Shown here: piece by piece, positions 14,713 through 24,248 of the stretch
Layout: every line of letters begins with the position of its first letter
Numbering within the stretch: position 1 is the stretch's first letter
Source: Devosia sp.
GTDB taxonomy: Bacteria > Pseudomonadota > Alphaproteobacteria > Rhizobiales > Devosiaceae
Assembly (NCBI RefSeq): GCF_025809055.1
Contig: NZ_CP075529.1
Location: forward strand, 1,116,001 to 1,180,000
DNA length: 64,000 nt
Reading direction: 5' to 3'
Translations under genes and position numbers: made by a program
Notes under the pieces: model-generated
Databases searched by the model: none
What the model was told of the DNA's origin: nothing
What the model saw: only the letters and a program-made list of their open reading frames with translations

Positions 14713-16479
14713 CTAGCGGACCATGTTCAGGGCTTCCTGCAGCATCTCGTCGGCGGTCGAGACAATGCGGGTGCCTGCCGAATAGGCCTGCTGGGTGATG
14801 ATCAGCTTGGTGAACTCGTCGGAGATGTCGGTGTTGGAAGACTCCAGCGCACCGCCGATAATGCCCGACCCGGACAGATCGAAGATCGGCTCACCCGATT
14901 CCGAGGTGGTCTGATAGACGCCGCCGTCCAGGCGCTTGAGCGAGTTGATGCCGTTGAACTGCGCGGTCACCACCTGGGCCATTTCGATGCGCTCGCCATT
15001 TGAGTAGGTGGCGACAACCCGGCCGCTATCGGTGATGGCCACCGACAGGAACTCGCCGGCGCCATAGCCGGTCTGGTTGAGCGTCGACACCGTCACAGTG
15101 CCATTGACGTCGGCGAACTGGGACACGCCGTTCGTCTCGTGCTTGAGCTCGACATCGCCGATCAGCACGCCGTTGACGGTGAGATTGTTGATCGTGGCCG
15201 TGGGGACGCCCGGCGGAACGAGCGAGCCATTGCTGCCGAACTCATAGTCCTGGCCGATATTGGTCCAGGCCGGAGCACCGCCCGTGGCGGCGCTGTCGGA
15301 CAGATAGAACATCTGCCACATATCCGTGCCACCGGCGGCGGCACTGTCGACCTTGGCCCAGCGCATCTGCACGTTCACCGGCGCACCGTTGCTGGCGTAA
15401 ACCGTGATGGCGCCGCCCGAGACGGAATTGGCCACGAAGGCGTCGGCCTTGTCGGCGGAAATGGTCGTCAGATCCGGCCGGGTCGGCTCGGAGGATGCAG
15501 TTCCGGTGGCAATGCCCATATCAACGCCGGCCGCGCCCGACACCTCGAACGTGCCGTAGTAATCGCTGCCCAGGGTGATCTCGAGATTGCCGGCGCCGTT
15601 GAGGCCGACAGTCGCCGACGCCGCAGCGCCACCGCCGAAGTTGCGCAGGCCGGTCTGCATTTCAGCAAGCACGTCATCCAGGACCTTGCCACCGGACAGA
15701 TCGATGCCGACGCCGGAGCCGCTATAGGTGCCGCCATTGTAGAAGTCGAACACGACCGGTGCCCCATTGACCTCGATGGTCATGCTGGTGCCGGCGGTCA
15801 GCGGACCCGCAGGGGCCAGCGCCGGGTTGGTACCGACGAGCACATCGCCGCCGGTGACGCTGGCGGTGGTCGAACCGCCGACAAAGTCGTCGATCTTGAG
15901 CAACTCGCTGTTATAGACCGTCGAATTGTAGGCAGCGGTCTTGGGCAACTGAGGCAGGTTAGCCTGGTAGTTGATCGTGGTGGTCGCATTGGCAGGCAGG
16001 AAAGCGTTGGACAGCTTGATCACTTCCGGCACGGAGCCGGAAATATTGCCCGTGCCCGGATCGATCGGCAGGCCCTTGAGATAATAGCCGGCGCCGTTGA
16101 CCAGCAGACCATCCTTGTCGATTTCGAAGTCGCCGCGGCGGGTGAAGTAGTTCGAACCAGCGAAAACCGAATTGCCGTCGGACTGGCCGACCTTCGGCTC
16201 AACCACGAAGAAGCCGGTGCTGTTGAGCGCGATATAGGTCTCGTTTGCCGAGGTCTGGATATCGCCCTGCAGGTTATTGGTTGCCCGCGACTGGGCCAGG
16301 ACGGCGCCCGGCACCTGCGACTTCAGCGGCGCATCGGGAATGAGATCGATGAAGCTCGTCTCCATGCGCTTGTAGCCGACCGTCTGCGAGTTGGCGATAT
16401 TGCCCGAGATGTTCTCAAGCGAGTGTGCCTGTGCCCGCAGGCCAGTCACCGCACTGGAAAGAGCCCCATAAATGCCCAT
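14713..16479 (-). CDS. flgE: Flagellar hook protein FlgE
   Basis: A 588-residue hook subunit. The N-terminal D0 segment (GIYGALSSAVTGLRAQAHSL, ENISGNIANSQTVGYKR) and the C-terminal segment (ISDEFTKLIITQQAYSAGTR, then DEMLQEALNMVR) are the rod/hook-family ends that form the inner coiled coil. The central part includes the FlgE-type beta domains (FYNGGTYSGSGVGIDLSGGK, TTINYQANLPQLP). The size is larger than the E. coli protein and common in alphaproteobacteria. It is the first gene of flgE-flgK-flgL and has a near-perfect sigma-54 promoter upstream. Confidence 0.94.
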   Translation of the reverse strand: MGIYGALSSAVTGLRAQAHSLENISGNIANSQTVGYKRMETSFIDLIPDAPLKSQVPGAVLAQSRATNNLQGDIQTSANETYIALNSTGFFVVEPKVGQSDGNSVFAGSNYFTRRGDFEIDKDGLLVNGAGYYLKGLPIDPGTGNISGSVPEVIKLSNAFLPANATTTINYQANLPQLPKTAAYNSTVYNSELLKIDDFVGGSTTASVTGGDVLVGTNPALAPAGPLTAGTSMTIEVNGAPVVFDFYNGGTYSGSGVGIDLSGGKVLDDVLAEMQTGLRNFGGGAAASATVGLNGAGNLEITLGSDYYGTFEVSGAAGVDMGIATGTASSEPTRPDLTTISADKADAFVANSVSGGAITVYASNGAPVNVQMRWAKVDSAAAGGTDMWQMFYLSDSAATGGAPAWTNIGQDYEFGSNGSLVPPGVPTATINNLTVNGVLIGDVELKHETNGVSQFADVNGTVTVSTLNQTGYGAGEFLSVAITDSGRVVATYSNGERIEMAQVVTAQFNGINSLKRLDGGVYQTTSESGEPIFDLSGSGIIGGALESSNTDISDEFTKLIITQQAYSAGTRIVSTADEMLQEALNMVR

Positions 16480-16529
16480 CTGTCACTCCGTAATCCCATT
16501 GCGCCTCAGGGCGCGTTCGGGATTGACGA

Positions 16530-16545
16530 TGCAAGTGCAGTGCCA
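16530..16545 (-). promoter_or_regulatory. Predicted sigma-54 promoter of flgE-flgK-flgL
   Basis: On the flgE strand the sequence reads TGGCAC-N5-TTGCA, a full match to the -24/-12 consensus, preceded by TGT. It ends about 50 bases before the flgE start. No other strong promoter-like element was noticed in the 283-base gap to the divergent ATPase gene. Confidence 0.78.
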
Positions 16546-16762
16546 ACACAGTTAGGCATTGATTTCATTGGTTATTTTCGATTTCACCCGGCCAATTGAG
16601 GCGACAAGGCGGCAATTGAGTCCGAGCGAGCGGCAGATTTTGCCGGTCGCTTGTCTGGCGCAGGCAAGTGCATTAAATCGAGACCTTCAACCGACCTGCC
16701 GCACGCGACGGCCGGAGCGGGTCTGACACTGAAATGGGGCGGCGCGAGCCGATCGGGCCTAT

Positions 16763-17629
16763 ATGCTGTTTTCGAGCGTCGATGAATTCGTCAAAGCCCC
16801 CCGCCGTGCTGTGACGGTGTTCGGCATGGCCGGCGTCGGCAAGACCCGGCTCAGCAACATGCTGCGCGCCAATCACTGGTTTCACTACTCCGCCGACTAC
16901 CGCATCGGCACGCGCTATATGGGCGAGTTCATCGTCGACAATTTCAAGCGCGAAGCGATGAAGGTGTCCTTCCTGGCGCAACTGTTGCGCTCGGACTCGA
17001 TCTACATTTCGTCGAACATTACCTTCGACAATCTGGACCCGCTCTCGACCTATCTGGGCACGCCCGGCGATCCGACGCGCGGCGGGCTGCCGCTCGCCGA
17101 GTATCAGCGGCGCCAGGAGCAGCACCGCGTTGCCGAAATCGCGGCCCTGCAGGACGTGCCGTACTTTTTCGATCGCGCCAAGGCCCTCTATGGCTACGAC
17201 AACTTCATTGCCGATACCGGCGGCTCGCTGATCGAGGTCATCGACCCCAACGACGCGGACGATCCGGTGGTTTCCGTGCTGGCAAGGAACACGCTGCTGC
17301 TCTACATCCGCGGCACGGACTCTGACGCGACTGAACTGGTCAAGCGCTTCCGCAAGTCGCCCAAGCCCATGTATTATCGCCCCGAATTTCTCATCGAGAA
17401 ATGGGCGGAGTTCAAGCTGATCCACGGCATCCAGGACGACAACGACGTCGATCCGGCCGGGTTCGGCGCCTGGGGTTTCGAAGCCCTGCTGCGCGATCGC
17501 CTGCCGCGCTACCAGGCACTTGCCGACCAGTTCGGCTATGTCGTGGAAGCTTCGGACCTGGCGACGGTGCGTGACGGGGACGAGTTTGTCGATCTGGTCG
17601 CGGCAGCGATCGAGAAGCGAATGCGCTAG
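16763..17629 (+). CDS. Conserved P-loop ATPase of unknown role
   Basis: A 288-residue cytosolic protein. A Walker A motif (GMAGVGKTRLSN) sits near residues 21-32. After it come a tyrosine-rich segment (HWFHYSADYRIGTRYMGEF), a long central helix region (LAEYQRRQEQHRVAEIAALQ), and a Walker B-like stretch (NTLLLYIRG). The FIADTGGSLIEVID segment could be a substrate or nucleotide contact. It resembles a conserved alphaproteobacterial ATPase annotated only by its P-loop; the overall shape suggests a small-molecule or nucleoside kinase-like fold, which is inference. metA starts 68 bases downstream on the same strand. Confidence 0.7.
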   Translation: MLFSSVDEFVKAPRRAVTVFGMAGVGKTRLSNMLRANHWFHYSADYRIGTRYMGEFIVDNFKREAMKVSFLAQLLRSDSIYISSNITFDNLDPLSTYLGTPGDPTRGGLPLAEYQRRQEQHRVAEIAALQDVPYFFDRAKALYGYDNFIADTGGSLIEVIDPNDADDPVVSVLARNTLLLYIRGTDSDATELVKRFRKSPKPMYYRPEFLIEKWAEFKLIHGIQDDNDVDPAGFGAWGFEALLRDRLPRYQALADQFGYVVEASDLATVRDGDEFVDLVAAAIEKRMR

Positions 17630-17697
17630 CGCGTCTCCCTTCCGGGGACGCGCCTGGCCTGAATCGCTTTCTCATCGCATCCACCTAAGAGGCTGCC

Positions 17698-18609
17698 ATG
17701 CCCATACGAATTCCCGATGACCTGCCCGCCCGCAAGACCCTCGAAGCGGAGGGCGTCTATGTGATGGATTCCAGCCGCGCGGCGCGTCAGGATATCCGTC
17801 CGCTCGAATTTGGCCTGTTGAACCTGATGCCGAACAAGGAGCGCACCGAGACCCAGTTCGCGCGGCTCATCGGCGCCACGCCGCTGCAGATCAATCTCAG
17901 CCTGGTGCGCATCACCGAACACCAGTCCAAGCATACGTCCGAAGAGTATCTCAACAGCTTCTACCAGACCTGGGAAGAGGTGAAGGAACGCCGGTTCGAC
18001 GGCTTTATCGTCACCGGCGCACCCATCGCCAATATCCCGTTCGAGGAGGTCCGGTACTGGCCTGAAATGCTCGAGATCATGGAATGGACGCGCACCAATG
18101 TGCACCACACCATGTTCATCTGCTGGGGCGCGCAGGCTGCCCTGCACCATTTCCACAAGGCGCGGCGCTATCGCATGGCCGAAAAGGCCTTTGGCGTGTT
18201 CCGGCACCGGGTCGTCAATCCGCACACGCCCTGGCTGCGCGGCATGTCCGACAGCCCGATGATCCCGGTCTCGCGCTATAACGATATCGATCGCGCGTCG
18301 CTCCCTGCCGACCTCGACGTGCTCATCGACAATGAGGAACTGGGCCTGTGCATGCTGGAGCATCAGGCCGGGCGCGCCGTCTATTTCCTCAATCACCTGG
18401 AATATGACAATCGCTCCCTCGCCGACGAATATGAGCGGGATGTTGCCGCCGGTCTGGACACTGCGCCGCCCGCAAATCTGTTTCCCAACGGCGATACCAG
18501 CGCCGACCCGGAAAATCGCTGGCGCAGTCACGCGCATCTGCTGTTCCAGAACTGGATCAACGAGATCTACCAGACGACCCCCTACCGGCTGGACGAGATC
18601 GGCCAGTAG
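17698..18609 (+). CDS. metA: Homoserine O-acyltransferase MetA
   Basis: A 303-residue enzyme that activates homoserine for methionine synthesis in the cytosol. The whole family signature is visible: RPLEFGLLNLMPNKERTETQ, VTGAPIANIPFEEVRYW, the catalytic Cys142 in FICWGAQAAL, and the His/Glu pair in LNHLEYD (His233, Glu235). Residue 111, which in characterised MetA enzymes separates succinyl-CoA use (Gly) from acetyl-CoA use (Glu), is Ala here, so acyl donor specificity cannot be read directly. The 68-base leader contains a short hairpin (GCGTCTCC with GGGGACGC) but no convincing SAM riboswitch. Confidence 0.93.
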   Translation: MPIRIPDDLPARKTLEAEGVYVMDSSRAARQDIRPLEFGLLNLMPNKERTETQFARLIGATPLQINLSLVRITEHQSKHTSEEYLNSFYQTWEEVKERRFDGFIVTGAPIANIPFEEVRYWPEMLEIMEWTRTNVHHTMFICWGAQAALHHFHKARRYRMAEKAFGVFRHRVVNPHTPWLRGMSDSPMIPVSRYNDIDRASLPADLDVLIDNEELGLCMLEHQAGRAVYFLNHLEYDNRSLADEYERDVAAGLDTAPPANLFPNGDTSADPENRWRSHAHLLFQNWINEIYQTTPYRLDEIGQ

Positions 18610-18732
18610 GCCAAGTCAGGTCACCTCCGGGCGCGGTCCCGGGGGTGAACCACGGCGCTATGGAATGGCTAGGCGCCCCTTTGCAAATGCCCCCTCACTC
18701 CCTACCTTGCAGGGGACATCAGGGAACTTGCC

Positions 18733-20184
18733 TTGCCACAGCCGCCGACCACCATCACCGACGAACTGGGCATTGCCCTCTCCAACCTTGCTGACAGCGC
18801 GACCGGCGTCTTTACGCCGACGCTTCGGCTCGGTGTCACCGGCCTCAGCCGGGCCGGCAAGACCATCTTCATCACGGCGCTGGTCCATAACCTGTTGACC
18901 CAGGACCGCCTGCCGGGATTTTCACCGCTGGCGGAAGGCCGGTTCATCGCCGCCAGGCTGGCTGAATATCCCGATGCGACCATCCCACGCTTCGCCTATG
19001 AGCAGCATCTTGCGGCGCTGACGGCCAATCCGCCGACATGGCCGGAAAGCACGCGGCGCATTTCGCAGCTGCGCATCGTGCTGAAATACCAATCGGCAAG
19101 CTGGTGGGCCGGAATGACGGGGCCGGCGACGCTCAATCTCGACATTGTCGACTACCCAGGAGAATGGCTGCTTGACCTGCCGTTGCTCGGCCTCTCCTTC
19201 GCCGAATGGAGTGCCGAAGCCCTTAATCGCGCGCGCCAGCCCGGCCACGCCGAGGAGGCGGGGGATTTTATCGGCGAACTCGACAGCACCGATGTCGGCA
19301 AACAGGCCAATGACGCCGATGCGGAACGTCTGGCGGCGGCATTTACCGGCTATCTCAGGCGCTCGCGCGAGGACGGGGCGCTATCGACCCTGCCGCCCGG
19401 CCGGTTCCTGCTGCCCGGCGACCTTGAGGGCTCACCCGCCCTCACCTTCGCGCCCCTGCCGCGCCCGGCCGGCACCATGCGCGGCGATACGCTCTACGCC
19501 ATGCTGGAGCACCGCTACGAGGCCTACAAGGCGCAGGTGGTGCGCCCCTTCTTCCGCGATCACTTCGCCCGGCTGGACCGGCAGGTGGTGCTGGTTGATA
19601 CCCTGCGCGCCCTCAACACCGGGCCCGCGGCGGTCAGCGATCTCGAAACGGCCCTGACGGCGGTTCTCGCCTGCTTCCGGCAGGGCGAGGCCAACCCCCT
19701 GCTCCGGCCGTTCAGCCGCCGCATCGACCGTATCCTCTTTGCCGCGACCAAGGCCGACCACGTGCACCACACCAGCCACGACCGGCTGGAGGCGATCTTG
19801 AATCGCCTCGTCGCCAATGCCAGCAAGCGGGCCCGCTTTGCAGGCGCCGAGACCCGGTCCATTGCCATGGCCGGCATCCGCGCCACGAGCGAAGGCACGA
19901 TCCGGGAAGGCACTGAAACCCTGCCCACCCTGGTAGGTACGCCGCTCAAGGGCGAAGTACTGGATGGCACCGCCTATGATGGCAAAACCGAAATTGCCTT
20001 GTTTCCTGGGGACTTGCCGGACCGTCCTGACTCATTGTTCGAGGACGGGAATCCGGTGGCGCTCAATTTCCTGCGCTTCACCCCGCCCCGAAAGCTGGAG
20101 CGCAATGCTGCTGGCGACCCGGTCCTGCCCCATATCAGGCTCGACCGGGCTCTCGACTTTCTCATCGGAGACTGGATGGCATGA
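18733..20184 (+). CDS. YcjX-family GTP-binding protein
   Basis: A 483-residue protein of the YcjX (DUF463) family, a GTPase that acts with the membrane protein YcjF, in E. coli within the phage-shock stress regulon. The G1 motif GLSRAGKT is near residue 37-44, DYPGEWLLDLPL gives the G3 region and ATKADHVH the G4 motif. The start is a TTG with AGGGAA six bases before it; no ATG gives a better N-terminus. It overlaps the next gene by four bases, as expected for a coupled ycjX-ycjF pair. The phage-shock link is family knowledge; psp genes are not in this window. Confidence 0.85.
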   Translation: MPQPPTTITDELGIALSNLADSATGVFTPTLRLGVTGLSRAGKTIFITALVHNLLTQDRLPGFSPLAEGRFIAARLAEYPDATIPRFAYEQHLAALTANPPTWPESTRRISQLRIVLKYQSASWWAGMTGPATLNLDIVDYPGEWLLDLPLLGLSFAEWSAEALNRARQPGHAEEAGDFIGELDSTDVGKQANDADAERLAAAFTGYLRRSREDGALSTLPPGRFLLPGDLEGSPALTFAPLPRPAGTMRGDTLYAMLEHRYEAYKAQVVRPFFRDHFARLDRQVVLVDTLRALNTGPAAVSDLETALTAVLACFRQGEANPLLRPFSRRIDRILFAATKADHVHHTSHDRLEAILNRLVANASKRARFAGAETRSIAMAGIRATSEGTIREGTETLPTLVGTPLKGEVLDGTAYDGKTEIALFPGDLPDRPDSLFEDGNPVALNFLRFTPPRKLERNAAGDPVLPHIRLDRALDFLIGDWMA

Positions 20185-21191
20185 AGCGCCCCGTCGCCCA
20201 TACGATCCGCCCGGCAGACGCTGACAATGCGGTCACCCGCGCGCCGCGCGCCTTCACCCCCGACCGGGCGGAAATCGTCGAAACGGCCTTCGAACCGGAC
20301 CCGGAACTGGTAACGCCGCCCCCGCGCCGCATGAGCTGGATTGGCAGGCTCGCCTGGACAACCGGAGGCATCCTCGTTTCTGCGGGTCTTGGTCTTGCTG
20401 CCGAACGGCTGATCCGCGACCTCTTCGCCAGCAATCCCTATCTGGGCTGGATCGGGCTGGGCGTGCTTGGGGCATTCCTCGTGGCAGTCCTGGTCCTGGT
20501 GCTGCGCGAATTCCTGTCACTACGGCGACTCCGCGTCCTCGATGCCTTGAGAGCCGATGCAGCCCGCGCGGTAGCCGCGAATGATCGCAAGCTGGCCGGT
20601 GCCGTCGTCGATCACCTCAACGGCGTCTATGGCGGACGCGCCGACCTGGCCCGCGCCCGCGATACGCTCAACAGCCACCTGCCCGACCTCTTTGACGGTC
20701 ACGAGGTCATCACCCTTGCCGAGCGCAGCCTGATGGCGCCACTCGATGCCCGCGCCAAGGCCCTGACTGCCGCCTCGGCCCGTCGCGTGGCCCTGGTGAC
20801 GGCCGTGTCGCCCCGCGCCCTCATCGACATCGCCTTCGTCATCTATGAGAGCATTCGCCTGGCCGGAGCGATCGCGGCGCTCTACGGTGCCCGTCCGGGC
20901 CTGTTCGGCTTTTGGCGGCTGACGGGTTCGGTGCTGGCGCATCTGGCCGTGACCGGCGGCCTTGTCCTGACCGATGGCGTCGTGGAGCAGCTCATCGGCC
21001 AGGGGCTGGCCGCAAAGCTATCGGCCCGGCTCGGCGAGGGCGTGGTGAACGGGCTCATGACGGTGAGGGTCGGCATTGCTGCAATGCGCGTGGTCCGCCC
21101 CCTGCCCTTCGAAACGCAGGCACAGCCCATGGTGCGGGATTTCATTCCGGAACTGGTCAAGGTGACTCAGGACGCGGGGAAGCCGGCATAA
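20181..21191 (+). CDS. YcjF-family (TIGR01620/DUF697) inner-membrane protein
   Basis: A 336-residue membrane protein, translationally coupled to ycjX by an ATGA overlap. A proline-rich cytosolic N-terminus (to about residue 50) leads to two membrane segments (ILVSAGLGLAAERLI and GWIGLGVLGAFLVAVLVLVL). A cytosolic DUF697 domain follows, with AALYGARPGLFGFWRLTGSV and the TGGLVLTDGVVEQLIG helix, which may also touch the membrane. The partner of the YcjX GTPase in the envelope stress response; its exact biochemical job is unknown. Confidence 0.85.
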   Translation: MKRPVAHTIRPADADNAVTRAPRAFTPDRAEIVETAFEPDPELVTPPPRRMSWIGRLAWTTGGILVSAGLGLAAERLIRDLFASNPYLGWIGLGVLGAFLVAVLVLVLREFLSLRRLRVLDALRADAARAVAANDRKLAGAVVDHLNGVYGGRADLARARDTLNSHLPDLFDGHEVITLAERSLMAPLDARAKALTAASARRVALVTAVSPRALIDIAFVIYESIRLAGAIAALYGARPGLFGFWRLTGSVLAHLAVTGGLVLTDGVVEQLIGQGLAAKLSARLGEGVVNGLMTVRVGIAAMRVVRPLPFETQAQPMVRDFIPELVKVTQDAGKPA

Positions 21192-21204
21192 CGCACCACC
21201 ACCG

Positions 21205-21290
21205 CGTTGTCCTCGGACCTGATCCGAGGACCACTTTTGTCTCGCACCCCGCTGCCAATGGCCCTCGGGTCAGGCCCGAGGGCAGCCGGG
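21205..21290. repeat. Palindromic intergenic repeat (REP-like), type 1
   Basis: Two hairpins face each other: TCCTCGGA-N5-TCCGAGGA at 21210-21230 and GCCCTCGGG-N5-CCCGAGGGC at 21261-21283. Their cores, CCTGATCCGAGG and the reverse complement of CCTCGGGTCAGG, are near-identical inverted copies. It fills the gap between convergent ycjF and ferredoxin genes and may also stop transcription. Confidence 0.6.
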
Positions 21291-21313
21291 CGTCTATCGG
21301 GGGCTTTGGCGGA

Positions 21314-21634
21314 TCAGTCCTTTGCCGCGCTGGGCGCCAATGTCAGCTTCAACCCGTCAAGCGCATCGGAACAGAGGATCTGGCAGGACAGGCGTGAATT
21401 CGATTTCACGTCTCCGACGCTGTCGAGCATGTCTTCTTCTTCATCGCTCGGGGCACCCACCGCGTCGAGCCAATCCGCGTCGACATAGCAATGGCAGGTG
21501 GCGCAGCTCAGCGCGCCGCCACACTCTGCCTTGATATTCAGGTCCCAGTCGCGAATGACTTCCATGACGCGCCAGCCCTCGAGCCCTTCGAGCTCGTGAA
21601 CCTCGCCTGCCTGGTCGGTAACAATGATCTTCAT
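21314..21634 (-). CDS. [2Fe-2S] ferredoxin, adrenodoxin type
   Basis: A 106-residue soluble electron carrier. The cluster ligands are visible as C-x5-C-x2-C (ECGGALSCATC) and a fourth Cys in SRLSCQI. The segment EEEDMLDSV is the acidic partner-binding helix of this class. The ATG at 21634 has GAGGAG upstream, while the longer frame runs into a palindromic repeat. A ferredoxin-NADP reductase gene lies upstream on the same strand, separated by the repeat, and the sulfate-assimilation operon follows that. The carrier is a reasonable electron donor for the sulfite reductase, but no sequence feature proves this. Confidence 0.88.
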   Translation of the reverse strand: MKIIVTDQAGEVHELEGLEGWRVMEVIRDWDLNIKAECGGALSCATCHCYVDADWLDAVGAPSDEEEDMLDSVGDVKSNSRLSCQILCSDALDGLKLTLAPSAAKD

Positions 21635-21705
21635 GCGGCGCTCCTCAACAGCGCGATGGGGATAGCGGCATTGCGATGGCGCTGCAAGGGCGCACATGGT
21701 CCAGA

Positions 21706-21791
21706 AGACCTCATGGTGAGCTTGTCGAACCACGAGGTCGGGCACGCCATCGTGCCACGCCCCACCCTTCGACAAGCTCAGGGTGAGGTCT
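21706..21791. repeat. Palindromic intergenic repeat (REP-like), type 2
   Basis: Two arms of 24 bases form a large dyad: AGACCTCA-TGGT-GAGCTTGTCGAA on the left and its near-exact inverse TTCGACAAGCTC-AGGG-TGAGGTCT on the right, with a small inner GGCACG/CGTGCC hairpin. Elements of this TTCGACAAGCTCAGGGTGA kind are common in alphaproteobacterial genomes. It separates the ferredoxin from its reductase. Confidence 0.7.
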
Positions 21792-21800
21792 ACTGCTGGC

Positions 21801-22832
<1,032 letters not shown>

Positions 22833-22876
22833 TCAATTCCGTCTCGCCGGGACATGCCATTCTTCCCGGCGTCATG

Positions 22877-22930
22877 CCCGCGAAAGCGGGAACTTCTGTT
22901 TCAGGTAACGGGAGTTCCCGCTTTCGCGGG
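22877..22930. repeat. Palindromic intergenic repeat (REP-like), type 3
   Basis: An 18-bp perfect inverted repeat (CCCGCGAAAGCGGGAACT and its complement AGTTCCCGCTTTCGCGGG) with an 18-base centre. It lies between the cysH fusion gene stop and the reductase start on the same strand and could reduce read-through. Confidence 0.75.
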
Positions 22931-22973
22931 AATTGCCCTGTGGGTTAATTTGGACTCGTATAGTCCACTTATA

Positions 22974-24248
22974 TCAGGAGACGCGACGAAGGAAGGGGCG
23001 CGTGCCCAGCGGTATCTCGGTGACACCGACGGGTTGATAGAACACCGCCACTTCCGGCAGTCGATTTTCGATCAGAGCCTGACGGCTCGGCTCGTGGGTG
23101 ACGACAAGTGCATTGAACCCACACCGGCGCATATGCGGAATCTGATCCTGCAAAACGTCGCCTACAGCCCTGATTTCACTTCCATATTTGAACCGCTCGA
23201 CCAATAGCCGGGCGGTCGAATATCCGCGGCCGTCGGAAAAACCGGGGAAGCGGACAGCGATGGAGGCAAAGCGCGACAGATCGTCCGCGACGTCCTCGAT
23301 CTTCTCGCCGGGCGACACCAGCAACCCAATGGGGTGCGGATTGGCCAGGAATTCAGCGCGATTGGCCAGAAACACCGGCAGCGGCACATGCACATAGCGC
23401 GCTTCGGAAGGATTGGCGCCCTCTTCCCATTCCTTGAAGGGGTCGGCAATGAAGGCACCGTCCTTCCAGAGGGTGTGGCGGTTTGCAGCTTTCATCGGAT
23501 TGGCGATCGCTCCACTGAAGTCGTAATGGATGCCGCATTCCTTCTTGTTGAGGCCGCGCCACCGTCCGGCGCGCGGATCCTCGCCCTCGGCAACGATCGA
23601 GGTGCAAGGCGCGCAGCCAATGGACTTGTAGCCTTTGGCATAGAGCGGATGCTCGGGCAAGTCGTGCTTCTGGCGGTATTCGATGACATCGGCATCGGAG
23701 AAATAGGCCAGCGGATTGACCTTGATGCGATCGTCGCTCGTCAGCTCGAAATGCGGAAGAACCCCGCGTTCCTTGGTCTGGTAGCGCTTCCGCCCCGTCA
23801 CCCAGCCGCCATACTGCTCGGTAATGGGCTCCAATGGCTCGGTCTTGCGGATATGGCAGCAGGAATCAGGATCGGTTTCCCAGAGATCGCCATTGGGGTC
23901 GAAACGTTTGACGTCGTTCGGATCGGGATGGATCGCATGGACATTGAGCAGGCCGAACTGCTTTTTCAGCATCTCGACATAGGCCAGCGTCTCGGGAAAG
24001 TGCTTGCCCGTTTCCAGGAAATAGACCGGCATGGACGGGTCCACCTGTGCCACCATGTGCAGCAGAACGGCCGAGTCCGCCCCGAACGATGAAACGATGG
24101 CCAGATCACCCGGCAGGACGTCGCTGACCGCGTAGCGCAGCACACCAAGCGCATCCATCTCGTCGAACATGCCATTGAGCGCCAGAATGCCGAGGGCGCG
24201 CAACTTGTCGTTTGCGACGGGGACAGGAGCGAGTTTAGGCATTGCCAT
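22974..24248 (-). CDS. cysH: Adenylylsulfate reductase CysH fused to a DUF934 domain
   Basis: A 424-residue fusion. Residues 1 to about 250 form the assimilatory APS/PAPS reductase that makes sulfite: SSFGADSAVLLH binds the sulfonucleotide, KKECGIH carries the catalytic Cys238, and the paired cysteines Cys130-Cys131 with Cys212-x2-Cys215 are the [4Fe-4S] ligands found in the APS-using type. Residues from about 262 on (DGAFIADPFKEWEEG, PHPIGLLVSPGEKIED, FSDGRGYSTARLLVER) are DUF934, usually a separate gene next to sulfite reductase. The ATG at 24248 has GGAGG six bases upstream and overlaps cysI by 14 bases. The longer upstream frame is a cysI shadow. Confidence 0.88.
   Translation of the reverse strand: MAMPKLAPVPVANDKLRALGILALNGMFDEMDALGVLRYAVSDVLPGDLAIVSSFGADSAVLLHMVAQVDPSMPVYFLETGKHFPETLAYVEMLKKQFGLLNVHAIHPDPNDVKRFDPNGDLWETDPDSCCHIRKTEPLEPITEQYGGWVTGRKRYQTKERGVLPHFELTSDDRIKVNPLAYFSDADVIEYRQKHDLPEHPLYAKGYKSIGCAPCTSIVAEGEDPRAGRWRGLNKKECGIHYDFSGAIANPMKAANRHTLWKDGAFIADPFKEWEEGANPSEARYVHVPLPVFLANRAEFLANPHPIGLLVSPGEKIEDVADDLSRFASIAVRFPGFSDGRGYSTARLLVERFKYGSEIRAVGDVLQDQIPHMRRCGFNALVVTHEPSRQALIENRLPEVAVFYQPVGVTEIPLGTRPFLRRVS

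Noticed and set aside
10784..16599. Long plus-strand frames across flgL, flgK and flgE (for example 10784-12163 and 15139-16599)
   Set aside because: They mirror the codon bias of the flagellar genes on the other strand and show no domain; the minus-strand proteins are certain.
17630..17697. SAM riboswitch before metA
   Set aside because: The 68-base leader ends in CCTAAGAGG, slightly like the SAM-II 3' motif, but no pseudoknot partner or conserved loop could be found; only a short GC hairpin is seen.
21314..21775. Longer form of the ferredoxin starting at 21775
   Set aside because: The extra 47 codons run through a palindromic repeat; GAGGAG precedes the ATG at 21634.
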